Shown in pieces: positions 1 through 9,403 of a stretch of DNA of 64,000 nucleotides. The notes beneath the pieces are model-generated. The model worked only from the letters and a program-made list of their open reading frames with translations, ran no database searches and was not told where the DNA came from. The stretch comes from Leclercia adecarboxylata (GTDB lineage Bacteria; Pseudomonadota; Gammaproteobacteria; Enterobacterales; Enterobacteriaceae): positions 1,116,001 to 1,180,000 of the forward strand of contig LR590464.1 in the NCBI GenBank assembly GCA_901472455.1, written 5' to 3'. Position 1 is the first letter of the stretch; every line of letters starts with the position of its first letter. A program made the position numbers and the translations under genes.

Positions 1-262
1 TACGGGCCATTGCCAGCGTACCACGCGTGTTTTTCAGACCGTTGTTAGCTTCGTTTTTGATGGCTGCTTTGGTCTCTTTCTGGTTCATACCAGGTTCAAA
101 ACCGCCGCCCTGAATCATGAAGCCATTAATGACACGGTGGAAGATGGTGTTGTCGTAGAAACCTTCGCGGCAGTAGTCCAGGAAGTTTTTAACTGTTTCA
201 GGCGCTTTGTCATCAAAGGTTTTGATTACGATATCGCCATGATTAGTGTGGAAAGTAACCAT
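1..262 (-). CDS. ppiB: Peptidyl-prolyl cis-trans isomerase B (partial, C-terminus beyond the window)
   Basis: Cytoplasmic cyclophilin that catalyses cis-trans isomerisation of proline peptide bonds. The N-terminal 87 residues are visible, beginning [16 protein letters not shown] and continuing with the cyclophilin signature [19 protein letters not shown], which carries the catalytic-site Phe-His-Arg residues. The gene reads off the left edge, so the C-terminal half is not seen. It is divergent from cysS, the usual enterobacterial arrangement, and about 200 bp between the two starts must hold both promoters. The ATG at 262 gives the standard start for the family. Confidence 0.95.
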   Translation of the reverse strand, partial: MVTFHTNHGDIVIKTFDDKAPETVKNFLDYCREGFYDNTIFHRVINGFMIQGGGFEPGMNQKETKAAIKNEANNGLKNTRGTLAMAR

Positions 263-467
263 TTTTGCATCCTGTTCCGTTATAGTGGTGCTTCGACCCC
301 TCGGGGGGCCACAATAAGCGCTTGTTATAGCATAACCTCACGGCGCGATCACCTTGCATTGTTGGCGGCTTCGGGTTTGAATTACGGTTACACGCCGCAT
401 CCCTTTAAATGATTTTGCGTGTAGAATACGCCGTTTTCGTCCACACACGTCTCACATGGAATCTTCG

Positions 468-1857
468 ATGTTAAAAATCTTCAACACACTGACGCGCCAA
501 AAAGAGGAATTCAAACCTATTCATGCCGGGGAAGTCGGCATGTACGTGTGTGGTATTACCGTTTACGATCTCTGTCATATTGGTCATGGCCGGACCTTTG
601 TCGCCTTCGACGTGGTGTCACGCTATCTGCGTTTCCTCGGGTACAACCTTAAGTATGTACGCAATATCACCGATATCGACGACAAAATTATCAAGCGCGC
701 TAATGAAAACGGCGAGAATTTCGTCGCATTAGTCGATCGTATGATCGCCGAAATGCATAAAGATTTCGATGCGCTGAATATCCTGCGCCCGGACCTGGAG
801 CCGCGTGCGACGCACCATATTCCTGAGATCATTGAGATCACCGAACAGCTGATCGCCAAAGGTCACGCCTATGTGGCAGATAACGGCGACGTGATGTTCG
901 ATGTACCGACCGATCCGCATTACGGTCAGCTCTCCCGTCAGGACCTGGATCAGCTGCAAGCCGGTGCTCGCGTGGATGTGGTTGACGTGAAGCGTAACCC
1001 AATGGACTTTGTACTGTGGAAGATGTCCAAAGAGGGTGAGCCAAGCTGGCCGTCGCCGTGGGGCGCGGGCCGTCCGGGCTGGCACATCGAATGTTCGGCC
1101 ATGAACTGCAAACAGCTGGGTAATCATTTCGATATTCACGGCGGCGGTTCAGACCTGATGTTCCCACACCATGAAAACGAAATTGCCCAGTCCACCTGCG
1201 CGCACGACGGCGAGTATGTGAACTACTGGATGCACTCCGGGATGGTGATGATTGACCGCGAGAAGATGTCCAAATCGCTGGGCAATTTCTTCACCGTGCG
1301 CGACGTGCTGAAGTATTACGATGCCGAAACCATCCGCTACTTCCCTGATGTCCCGGCCACTATCGTAGCCAGCTGAACTACAGCGAAGAGAATCTGAAGC
1401 AGGCACGTTCCGCCCTGGAGCGTCTGTACACTGCGCTGCGCGGGACCGATACCTCCGTACCTGCAGCCGGTGGCGAGGCGTTCGAAGCCCGTTTTGTCGA
1501 GGCGATGAACGACGACTTCAACACCCCGGAAGCATACTCTGCGCTGTTTGATATGGCCCGTGAAGTCAACCGCCTGAAAGGGGAAGATGCGCATGCCGCT
1601 AACGCCCTGGCCTCCCATATAGCGTAAGCTGGCTGGCGTGCTGGGTCTGCTGGAGCAGGCACCGGAAGTGTTCCTGCAGAGCGGTGCCCAGGCCGATGAC
1701 GGCGAAGTCGCGGAGATCGAAGCGCTGATTAAAGCCCGACTGGAAGCACGTCAGGGCGAAAGACTGGGCCGCAGCCGACGCCGCGCGTAACCGTCTTACC
1801 GAGATGGGTATCATTCTGGAAGATGGCCCGCAAGGGACCACCTGGCGCCGTAAGTAA
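468..1857 (+). CDS. cysS: Cysteinyl-tRNA synthetase (frameshifted in this assembly)
   Basis: Class I aminoacyl-tRNA synthetase that charges tRNA-Cys; essential and cytoplasmic. It starts [15 protein letters not shown] at the ATG at 468. The zinc-site and HIGH-like motif [16 protein letters not shown] is near residues 28-43, the HHENEIAQS zinc ligands near 234, and the KMSKS loop near residue 266. The length (1390 nt) exceeds the family's 1386 nt by four bases. Reading-frame slips lie near 1345 (two extra C), about 1618 and about 1755, after which the family C-terminus ending in TWRRK resumes. Because the gene is essential and the protein reads correctly on both sides of each slip, these are most likely sequence errors rather than a pseudogene. 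Confidence 0.95.
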
Positions 1858-1866
1858 GTCTGTAAA

Positions 1867-1893
1867 CGCCCGGCGGCGCTTCGCTTGCCGGGC
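1867..1893. repeat. REP-like GC-rich palindrome
   Basis: An inverted repeat of the form GCCCGGCGGCGCTTCGCTTGCCGGGC lies just after cysS, as in many enterobacterial REP/BIME units (arms GCCCGGC and GCCGGGC). It may stabilise the cysS mRNA 3' end. Confidence 0.6.
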
Positions 1894-1911
1894 CGACAAA
1901 TGCAAGAAGAC

Positions 1912-1947
1912 AGGCCGGGTAAGGCGTAGCCGCCACCCGGTTTTTTT
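1912..1947 (+). terminator. Rho-independent terminator after cysS
   Basis: A stem CCGGGT...ACCCGG (1915-1920 with 1935-1940) is followed by seven T residues. It lies between cysS and the convergent ybcI, whose stop codon overlaps the T run. Confidence 0.75.
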
Positions 1948-2466
1948 AACGCCGCTTCCACCCACAACATTCCCATCACTATCGCCCCCGTAACCACACC
2001 CACAGCAGCTCCGAGAGAATCACCTGATGCCCGTACGGCGTGTGTAGCGCGACAGCGCAAAGGGCGCGACCTTGATCACCTGCCAGGGGGCGAAGAAGCG
2101 TTCATCCGACCAGGGCCACAGCCAGCCAACCCCTTTTCCGCCCGTCGTCACCGAGTCCAGCAGGCTATGTGACAGCAGCGATACCGTTAAAAACAGCAAA
2201 CAGCGCATCAGGCTGGCCCTGAACCAGCGTCGGCCGATTAACACGCAGAGCAGGGGCACCACAAAGGCGAACAGAAGGGAGTGGGTAAAGCCGCGATGAC
2301 CAAAAACATTGCCGTAGGCGACGCCAAACTTAAATGACAGCACATCGGCATCCGGCAGCATGGCGAGGACAACCCCAGCGAACAGCAGGCGAGGGGGAAT
2401 AACCCGGGTGCCCAGCCCCAGTCCGAGGCAAATCGGCACAGCGGCGTGGGTAATGATCGTTGGCAT
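1946..2466 (-). CDS. ybcI: YbcI-like inner-membrane metal-dependent hydrolase (frameshifted near C-terminus)
   Basis: Member of the YdjM/YbcI family of membrane-bound metal-dependent hydrolases (DUF457); its substrate is unknown. Recognisable family motifs are MPTIITHAAVPICLGLG at the N-terminus, the LPDADVLSF and GHRGFTHSL His/Asp motifs (probable metal ligands), and HSLLDSVTTGGKGVGW. Four hydrophobic segments are visible. ATG 2466 starts the MPTIIT sequence; a longer start at 2484 is possible but does not fit the family. The reading frame slips near 2038 and again near 2000. With the slips corrected, the protein ends in the family's WWRRR-like tail at a stop codon at 1946-1948, for about 173 residues as in E. 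coli. The gene is convergent with cysS. Confidence 0.88.
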
Positions 2467-2538
2467 AAAAATTATCCATGGCAAAGCATGGAAATATAGC
2501 AGAGCGCGGCGGAAGTCAGGCCCGGGCGTAAATCTGAA

Positions 2539-3557
2539 TCAGGCCGATTCCCTTGCGATTAACTGCCCCGACAGGGTAATGCGCTGGGTTTGCAGTTCAG
2601 GCTCTTTCAGCTTGCGGATCATCAGCCCCGCCGCCTGACGGCCCGTCTCTTCGCTGGCGGAGGAGACATAGGTAAAGGACGGGGAGGTGAGATTGACGTG
2701 CAGCATATCTTCAAACCCTACCAGCGCCACCTGCTGGGTGAGAAACACATCTTTTCCTACCGTGCGGCCCACGTGGTGAATACCGGAGATAGAGCCGATC
2801 ATTGCATCCGGCGAGTGGCAGAGCAGGGCGGTGATGGTGTTGTTTTTCTCCAGCAACTGACGGGTGGCGAAACTCACCGCCTGGGTGTCGTCGCTGCAGG
2901 CCGGGGCAGATTCGTCGCGGAACACCAGCCCGTTTTGCGTCATCGCGCTGCGAAAACCCAGCAGGCGCTGCTCGCGGATCAGATCCCCTTCCCGGCCGCC
3001 GATGTAGGCGATATTGCGATGGCCGCGCTCAATCAGGTAGCGGGTCGCCAGATGCGCTGCCTGGCGATTATCACGCATCACCAGATTGCAGGTTTCATCC
3101 AGTAGCGACTGCGACACCGCAACCAGCGGCAGCGGACACTGACGGATCAACGTCGGCAGGGTGGCATGCCGCGTGTTGGACGCCAGGTAGATCACCCCGG
3201 CGACACCCTGCTGCTTAAAGGAGAGCAGGCAGCGCTCGAGATGTTCGCCATCATTCAGCGGCTGGCCGAGAAAAACCATAAAACCCTGCTTCTCCCAGCT
3301 CCTGAACGATGCTCGCCATCACTTTGATGGAAAAACTGTCGCTGAAATCGCGCAGGATCAGACCGATAAGATTCGAGGTGTTGGCGCGGAGGTTGGCGGC
3401 GGCCACGTTATGGACGTTAGCCCAGGGCGGTGATGGCGGCGTGAACTTTTTCAATCGTCGCCTCGGAGATCTTTCCTTTCTGACGCAGAACCAGCGAGAC
3501 GGTGGAGACCGAAACGCCTGCCTCTCTGGCGACATCAATGATGCTGACCTTCTTCAC
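2539..3557 (-). CDS. LacI-family transcriptional regulator, MalI-like (frameshifted)
   Basis: Sugar-responsive repressor. The N-terminal helix-turn-helix reads VSIIDVAREAGVSVSTVSLV, a typical LacI DNA-binding head, followed by the hinge region and a periplasmic-binding-protein-like effector domain ending QRITLSGQLIARESA. The start is GTG at 3557, seven bases after an AGGGAGA ribosome binding site. Frame slips near 3420 and 3270 split the gene into pieces that together give about 339 residues. It lies directly downstream of, and on the same strand as, the PTS permease, so the two probably form one operon and it probably controls the permease. The family resemblance is closest to E. coli MalI, but the sugar is not known. 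Confidence 0.85.
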
Positions 3558-3631
3558 ATCTTCTCCCTGAAATGCCTGATAAGACAACGTCTCCCGTAAG
3601 AGTACAGGAGACGTGTCGGTCAGGCAGCTTA

Positions 3632-5131
3632 TTATTTACCGATCATGGTGGACATCGTCTGGGCGATAAACTGCGCCCGGGCGCCAAAGATAACCTGGAT
3701 GCCAGAGTCACCGACGAAGACCACGCCGCGTGCGCCGAGGCCATTCAGACCGTCTTTATCCACCATCTCGCTCTTCGCCACTTCCAGACGCAGACGGGTG
3801 ATGCAGGAGCCGACAGAGTCGATGTTCTGCGCGCCGCCCAGCAGGCCGATAATTTCGGTGGCGATTTCGTTGTCGGTCTTATCATCCGCGTTAGCCGTCA
3901 CTTCGGTGCGGCCCGGCGTTTTCACGTCGAAACGACGGATCACAAAGCGGAAGGTGAAGTAGTAAATCAGCGCCATCGGAATACCGATGATAATGGCGTT
4001 GAGGAAGTTGGTCTGGTAGCCGTTAAACGACGGCAGGATCCCGAACGACAGGTAGTCGATAAAACCGGCAGAGAAGGATTTGGCGATATGCGCATGCATC
4101 AGGTACATGGTCATGTAGGCCAGGCCCGCCATGATGGCGTTAAAGACATAGAGGATCGGTGCCACGAAGATAAAGGTGAACTCTACCGGCTCGGTGATCC
4201 CGGTCAGGAAGCAGGTCAGTGCCGCAGAGAACAGGATACCGGCAGCGATCTTTTTATTTTTGGTGTGCGCTTCGTGGTACATCGCCAGACAGGCGGCAGG
4301 CAGCGCGAACAGCATCAGCGGGAATTCCCCCTGCATGAACTTACCGGCGTTCTGGTAGGTATCGCTGCTGAAGGATTTGGTGCCTTCTTCCAGCATTTTG
4401 AACCAGATAGTCTGGTCGCCGTGGATCACCTGGCCTGCCTGCGTGGTGTAATCCCCGAACGAGTACCAGAAAGAGGGGTACCAGATGTGGTGCAGACCCA
4501 GCGGGATCAGCGCGCGTTCCACCAGACCAAAGATAAAGGTCGATGCCGCCTGGTTATCCCCGTTCACCACCACCGACAGGGCGTCGATACCGGCCTGGAT
4601 ATGTTGCCAGATATAGGGCAGCAGCAGGCCCATCACAAAGGACAGGAACGCCGTGGCAATGGCGACAAAACGCTTACCGGAGAAGAAGCCGAGAAACTCT
4701 GGCAACTGCATGGTGTGGAAGCGGTTGTAACACCAGGCGGCGAGAATACCGCACAGCAGGCCGCCAAAGACGCCCATCTGCAGCGTCGGGATGCCCACCA
4801 CCATGGCGTATTTGCCGCCCTGGGAGGCCATCTCCGGCGTAATGCCGAGCACGGTGCCGATGGTGATGTTGGTGACAAATACCGCCACCGCCGCTGACAG
4901 CGCCGCGATACCGGATTCAGATGCCAGCCCCACGGCCGAGCCGATGGCAAACAGCATCGGCAGGTTATCAAAGATAACGCCGCCCGCATTCATCATCAGC
5001 GGCAGGTGGAACTTATCCCCGAAGGCCAACAGCAGGCCCGCAGCAGGAAGCAGTGAGATTGGCAGCATTAAGGCGCGACCAATCATCGATAATTTCGACA
5101 GCGATTTAACAAACCCTGATATCAGACTCAT
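3632..5131 (-). CDS. PTS sugar permease EIICB, glucose/maltose family (MalX/PtsG-like)
   Basis: Phosphotransferase permease that imports a sugar and phosphorylates it. The intact 499-residue protein has an N-terminal EIIC membrane domain (about residues 1-385, roughly ten hydrophobic segments) with the substrate-site motif FLTGITEPVEFTF, then an EIIB domain (about 415-499) with the phosphocysteine motif SVGSCITRLRLEV. It lacks a fused EIIA domain, so phosphate must come from a separate EIIA such as Crr. The ATG start at 5131 lies downstream of two LacI-type operator half-repeats. The regulator gene follows after a 74-bp gap containing a small hairpin (ACGTCTCC/GGAGACGT). The substrate cannot be read from the sequence; glucose-, maltose- or alpha-glucoside-type sugars are plausible. 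Confidence 0.9.
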   Translation of the reverse strand: MSLISGFVKSLSKLSMIGRALMLPISLLPAAGLLLAFGDKFHLPLMMNAGGVIFDNLPMLFAIGSAVGLASESGIAALSAAVAVFVTNITIGTVLGITPEMASQGGKYAMVVGIPTLQMGVFGGLLCGILAAWCYNRFHTMQLPEFLGFFSGKRFVAIATAFLSFVMGLLLPYIWQHIQAGIDALSVVVNGDNQAASTFIFGLVERALIPLGLHHIWYPSFWYSFGDYTTQAGQVIHGDQTIWFKMLEEGTKSFSSDTYQNAGKFMQGEFPLMLFALPAACLAMYHEAHTKNKKIAAGILFSAALTCFLTGITEPVEFTFIFVAPILYVFNAIMAGLAYMTMYLMHAHIAKSFSAGFIDYLSFGILPSFNGYQTNFLNAIIIGIPMALIYYFTFRFVIRRFDVKTPGRTEVTANADDKTDNEIATEIIGLLGGAQNIDSVGSCITRLRLEVAKSEMVDKDGLNGLGARGVVFVGDSGIQVIFGARAQFIAQTMSTMIGK

Positions 5132-5171
5132 GCTGATTTCCCCCGAGTGCGCTCTGTGAGCGCTTGTTATA

Positions 5172-5204
5172 GTGAGTAGAACGTTTTAGTAGAACGTTCC
5201 TACT
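5172..5204. promoter_or_regulatory. Twin LacI-family operator upstream of the PTS gene
   Basis: Two copies of TAGAACGTT start 16 bp apart; the second forms a near-palindrome, AGTAGAACGTTCCTACT, with the central CG typical of LacI-family operators. They lie 40-70 bp before the permease start, and the likely ligand is the LacI-type regulator encoded downstream. Confidence 0.6.
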
Positions 5205-5405
5205 TATCGTGAGGAAAGCCTGAATTTCGCGCAACTGAATTTTCACATTTCAACCAGATGAAATAGTGATTATTTGAAGTCGATCGATAATTAACCGTGA
5301 TGGTCGTGGGGGATTGTTGAGGGAAGCTGCCGGGTGGCGCTGGCGCCTTGCCCGGCATGGCGTTTGACTCCTCTCCCGTTTGGGGGAGAGGAGGGGTAAG
5401 CACAC

Positions 5406-5624
5406 TCAGGCAGTAATGGTGACGCTCTGGCCTTCAAAAACTCACGGTCTGCCCGGCAACAATCTTGCAACGTTTGCGGGTTTCAACCTTACCGTCAACC
5501 TTCACCAGACCCATCCAGCAATGACGATCTTGGCCCTGGGCACCGGCTTTCGCTCCAGCCTTCGAGCTTCAGCAGATCGCACAGCCTCAACGTGCGGATG
5601 TTTTCCTAATGAAAAAGTGGCCAT
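5406..5624 (-). CDS. ybcJ: Small S4-domain RNA-binding protein YbcJ (multiple frame slips)
   Basis: Small RNA-binding protein of the S4-like superfamily, suspected to act in RNA metabolism. The reconstructed translation starts MATFSLGKHPHVE, continues LCDLLKLEGWSES, and contains VKVDGKVETRKRCKIVAGQ, which is the E. coli YbcJ pattern of about 70 residues. At least four single-base slips are needed to read it through, so no single frame shows it. Its ATG at 5624 lies one base after the folD stop codon, so it is translationally coupled to folD, as in E. coli. Confidence 0.85.
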
Positions 5625-5625
5625 C

Positions 5626-6505
5626 TTACGCTTCCTCTACGTCGTGATACTCTTCGCATGCCTGCAAAGTATTCTGAATCAGTGTTGCTACGGTCATCGG
5701 GCCCTACGCACACCCGGTACCGGCGTGATGTAAGAGGCGCGGGCGGCAGCATCTTCGTAAACCACATCCCCCACCACTTTGCCGCTTTCCAGACGGTTAA
5801 TCCCTACGTCGACGACAATAGCGCCTTCTTTGATCCACTCGCCCGGAATAAAGCCCGGCTTACCCACGGCGACGATCAGCAGCAGGTCGGCATTTTCGAC
5901 GTGCTGACGCAGATTTTTGGTAAAGCGGTGGGTAACGGTGGTGGTGCAGCCCAGCCAGCAGCAGCTCCATGCTCATCGGACGCCCCCACCGATATTGGAC
6001 GCGCCAATCACCACGGCGTTCAGGCCGTAGGTGTCGATGTTATAACGCTCCAGCAGCGTGACGATGCCGCGCGGGGTACACGGACGCCAGGCGCGGCGCA
6101 CGCTGGCACAGACGGCCAACGTTGTACGGGTGGAAGCCGTCCACATCTTTGTCAGGCGCGATACGTTCGAGCACCTTCACGTTGTCGATGCCCGCAGGCA
6201 GCGGCAGTTGTACCAGAATGCCGTCCGATCTCGTTATCGGCGTTCAGGGTATCAATCAGCTCAAGCAGCTCTGCTTCGGATGTGGTTTCTGGCAGATCGT
6301 AGGAGCGGGAGAGAAAGCCCCACCTCTTCGCACGCTTTGCGTTTGCTGCCGACATAAATTTGCGATGCCGGGTTGCTGCCGACCAGCACAACGGCCAGCC
6401 CGGGGGCGCGTTTTCCAGCGGCCCGACGAGCTGCCACTTTTTCCGCAACCTCCAGAGCGCACCTGCTGCGCAAATCGTTTTACCGTCAATAATCTTTGCT
6501 GCCAT
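5626..6505 (-). CDS. folD: Bifunctional methylenetetrahydrofolate dehydrogenase/cyclohydrolase (frameshifted)
   Basis: FolD interconverts methylene-, methenyl- and formyl-tetrahydrofolate using NADP. The reconstructed protein starts [11 protein letters not shown] at 6505. It contains [19 protein letters not shown] (with the catalytic Tyr and the nearby KRKACEE Lys), [21 protein letters not shown], the [14 protein letters not shown] dinucleotide-binding motif read antisense around 6000-6030, and [16 protein letters not shown] near the C-terminus. The span is 880 nt against about 867 for the family, so several extra bases are present. The gene is essential and the protein is otherwise fully conserved, which points to sequence error. 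It is followed immediately by ybcJ. Confidence 0.92.
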
Positions 6506-6729
6506 CAGAGAGAAGATTCCATCTGTAAGGAGTGAAAGGGGGGATGAGCATATTTTGTCCAGAAGCGCGCGCTGCTGTCCAGTCACACTTTGCGGATTTT
6601 CCTGTTAAGCGGCGTTGTTGTCGGGCATAGGTATGAACTGCAAGGGGATTGTACTAAAATCCATTGACTCATCGGTCATTGACCGTATAATTCCACGCGC
6701 TTCACCACTGCGAAGACATTCTTCTCTGT

Positions 6730-6806
6730 GCGCCCTTAGCTCAGTTGGATAGAGCAACGGCCTTCTAAGCCGTAGGTCAAAGGTTCGAATCCTTTAGGGC
6801 GTGCCA
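6730..6806 (+). tRNA. argU: tRNA-Arg (anticodon TCT)
   Basis: A 77-nt tRNA with encoded CCA: acceptor arms GCGCCCT and AGGGCGT, D-loop AGCTCAGTTGGATAGAGC, anticodon loop CTTCTAAG (TCT) and T-loop GGTTCGAATCC. It decodes the rare AGA codon. The location downstream of folD matches E. coli argU, a known prophage attachment site. Confidence 0.96.
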
Positions 6807-6870
6807 TTCGCATCATAACGTCGCATTTCTCCGTCTCTTCGTGGTTTCTTATTAGAACCAGATTGAAATC

Positions 6871-7701
6871 ATGTCCGGTATTGCGCATTACCATTTACAC
6901 GAGCAGAGCGTTCACACGCAGCAACTGGCCACGCTATCGGCCCAGGCGCCCGCTGCCGGAATGACGCAGACCAGCGTACCCGCCTCCCTTTCAGGCAGGT
7001 AACCCTCTCTTCCCAGCCGAATCATCGCCCAGCCTGCGGCAAAGCGCATCCGCAACCCCGCTGACCACCGCCAGGCATCGGTTACCCGCCCACACCCGCC
7101 TCGTTTGAGCAACCTAGGGCAGTACGCCAGCCTGCAGGGCTGGAGTGAAAATCAGCTGGCGCTCATGAACCGCTTACCCCAGTACCGAAACAGCCACACC
7201 CGGCCTGCATGGTCGCCCGTCGGAGGTGTTCGCGGGATCCGCAATAACAACCCCGGCAATCCTGGAGGCCAGTTGGGCCCTTTACCTGGGCAGGGGCAAG
7301 AACGGCACCTGACGGGCGCTTCGCTACCTTCGCCTCTCCCGAGCATGGGATCCGTGCTCTGGGCGTAAACCTGCTCGCCTACCAGCGGCGTGGACTGGAT
7401 ACCATCAGCAAAAATTATCTCCCGCTGGGCACCGCCGCAGGACAATAACAACACCCACCGCGTATATACAGAACGTCCAGCCCAGGCGCTCGGCGTGACA
7501 CCCACCGACCCGGCTGGATGTCGCCTCGCCTGACGTCCTTAACCGCCCTGAGCAAAAGCCATTATTCATCAGGAAAATGGGAACGTGCCGTTTTCCGATG
7601 AGACGATCGCAAGCGGCATCGCCTCGGCGCTGGGAACGGCGGCGCTGTCCGGAAAGCCCGTCACTGGTTTTGAAAGCGTCAGCGGGAGAACTCGCGGGTA
7701 A
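6871..7701 (+). pseudogene. Broken phage structural/P5-like protein gene beside argU
   Basis: No frame stays open, but joining frames gives a coherent protein. It starts MSGIAHYHLHEQSV at 6871 and includes a GIRNNNPGN motif near 7240, then RALGVNLLAYQRRGLDTIS near 7350 and an IHQENGNVPFSDETIASGI segment near 7570, ending at a stop at 7699-7701. The R-NNNPGN plus 'structural protein P5' pattern is typical of phage or mobile-element proteins related to muramidases. At least five frame slips are needed, more per kilobase than in the backbone genes around it, so it may be a true remnant as well as affected by sequence errors. Its position next to argU suggests a relic of an integrated element, although no integrase is seen. 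Confidence 0.55.
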
Positions 7702-8033
7702 GGGCAATAACCCGATGGATAAGCTTACTGGCCGGTAAACGGCTAGCAAAACCCACGGCATAAATCGCTGTGCTTAATGCGCACATCATCGGCCTTGGGC
7801 TTTTGACTCCCCCTTCAGACCAGACATTCAGGGGCAAGTTTTCCCCGAAGACGAATCACGCTATCGACCCGCCACATATCTCTATTCCCGCCACTCTCAC
7901 AGCGGCGTATTAACCAACCGCACCTCTCCGAACCTCTCTTCCCACCGACAGGATAACCCCGAACCATTACCGGGATGTTTTTGCAACCCGCTTTTTTACT
8001 TTGTGTCTCTGTTTTACACTTTGATTACAGAAG
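7702..8033. other. Intergenic stretch with no convincing gene
   Basis: This stretch holds no open frame with family resemblance. A short open stretch ending at 7912 (about 45 codons, proline-rich, no ribosome binding site) could be the eroded tail of the mobile-element remnant. Nothing else is recognised. Confidence 0.4.
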
Positions 8034-8060
8034 GATAATGAGTATAGTTCTCATTCTCTT
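8020..8060 (+). promoter_or_regulatory. Promoter with overlapping Fur box
   Basis: The near-palindrome AATGAGTATAGTTCTCATT (within 8036-8057) matches the Fur iron-box pattern and overlaps a -10-like TATAGT (8043-8048), with TTGATT 16 bp upstream as a -35. It lies about 200 bp before the YncE-like gene and predicts iron repression of the downstream cluster. Confidence 0.65.
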
Positions 8061-8253
8061 TAGTGTTTGTGGCCCGCGTAGGGACATTTCCCGACATCAA
8101 CAGTGAGTGGCAGATCTCACACGGAACACTGAGTGTTAAACGGTGGACGCTGCACCAGGCCTGATGGCCCGAAATTACACTTCTAATCGCCAATGCATAT
8201 GCGACGGCAGACGTCCACCTCAAATTCGATTTGCACGGTAAAGGATGTTCCTG

Positions 8254-9339
8254 ATGTTCAAAAAAAAATTGTCCGCCCTGGCGCTGCTGGTTGCTGTCTC
8301 ACTCAGCGGCTGCGCCGCTCAACACACCGCGACCACCGCTCCCGCTGCTGATGCCCCGAAACCTGCCGCCCCGGCGCAGACCAACGTCGTTAAACGCGAT
8401 CTGGCTGACGGCCTGTACGAAATGGTTATGAGCCCGAAAGGCGATGCGCTGTACGTTGCCAGTTCGGAAGGTTTCAAGGATGTGCAGGGCGGGGTGGTGT
8501 ACAAGCTCGATCCGGCGACCCTGAAAACCATCGGCCGCAGCCATACCGATCTGAAAAACTTCGCCCTCGCTATCTCTGAGGACGGCCAGACCCTTTATAC
8601 CACCAACTCACTGGACGGCGGGATCAGCGCCATCAGCACCGCCGATGGCAAAGTGAAACAGCGCCTGCTGTTCACCGAGCGCAACAAAGAGGGCTTCCCG
8701 TACGGTGCGCGTCAGGTGCTGCTGCACAACGACGTGCTCTACATCGGCGGCGTGGCCGATCCGGCGGTGATCTGGGTGGTAGATGCAAAAACACTGAAGC
8801 TGAAAAAGACCATCCAGAACGCGGGCCAGTGGGTCACCGGCCTGATGTGGTCTGAACAGACCCAACGCATCTACGTGGCGAATGGCGGGGGAGAGATTCT
8901 GATCCTGGATCCTAAGCGCAACCGCATTGAAAAACGCTGGAAGCCGCTCGGGGATAAACCGGCGCTGCTGCTGAACCTCGCGGAAGACAGCGCCACGGGC
9001 CGCCTGTTCGTTACCGACAACTCGAAAGCCAAAACCACCCTGGTGCTGGACATCCATACCGGTGAAATCATTAAACAGCTCGATGTCGGCGACTCGCTGG
9101 CGGTGAAGTTCAACGCCAAACGCAACGAGCTGTACATCACCCAGCGTGAAAGCGGCAAGCTGCTGAGCCTCGATGCCACCACCTATGCCGTCAAGCAGAC
9201 GTGGGATCTGCCGCCGAACCCGAACAGCCTGCTGCTGTCGGCTGACGGCCAGACGCTGTACGTCACCGTTAAGCAGGCGTTCAACAAAGACCACTCGACT
9301 AACGGGCCGGACAGCGTTGTGCGTATTGCCCTGAAATAA
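8254..9339 (+). CDS. YncE-like beta-propeller lipoprotein, probably iron-regulated
   Basis: The protein has a lipoprotein signal peptide (MFKKKLSALALLVAVSLSGC, lipobox LSGC) and then a YncE-type seven-bladed propeller. Repeats such as MVMSPKGDALYVASSEGF, LAISEDGQTLYTTNSLDG and SLLLSADGQTLYVTVKQAF are visible. E. coli YncE is a Fur-repressed periplasmic protein next to a TonB receptor gene; here the same partnership recurs with a lipid anchor. ATG 8254 is preferred over ATG 8245 because AAAGG lies nine bases upstream of it. It is followed by the siderophore receptor after a 64-bp gap. Its role in iron uptake is inferred from position and the Fur box; no substrate is known. Confidence 0.85.
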   Translation: MFKKKLSALALLVAVSLSGCAAQHTATTAPAADAPKPAAPAQTNVVKRDLADGLYEMVMSPKGDALYVASSEGFKDVQGGVVYKLDPATLKTIGRSHTDLKNFALAISEDGQTLYTTNSLDGGISAISTADGKVKQRLLFTERNKEGFPYGARQVLLHNDVLYIGGVADPAVIWVVDAKTLKLKKTIQNAGQWVTGLMWSEQTQRIYVANGGGEILILDPKRNRIEKRWKPLGDKPALLLNLAEDSATGRLFVTDNSKAKTTLVLDIHTGEIIKQLDVGDSLAVKFNAKRNELYITQRESGKLLSLDATTYAVKQTWDLPPNPNSLLLSADGQTLYVTVKQAFNKDHSTNGPDSVVRIALK

Positions 9340-9403
9340 GCTTTCTCATAACAACTCAGGCCCGGCAACGGGCCATTTTGCGCGAAATTTGAACGAGTTA
9401 ATC

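Noticed and set aside
468..1857. cysS as a pseudogene
   Set aside because: It is essential with all motifs intact on both sides of each slip; sequence error is more likely.
3572..4897. A 441-codon open frame antisense to the PTS permease
   Set aside because: The composition (His/Gln/Arg-rich) is that of an antisense shadow; the permease on the other strand is unambiguous.
6730..7701. An intact argU-integrated prophage or island
   Set aside because: No integrase, excision gene or second attachment copy is visible, only one broken gene.
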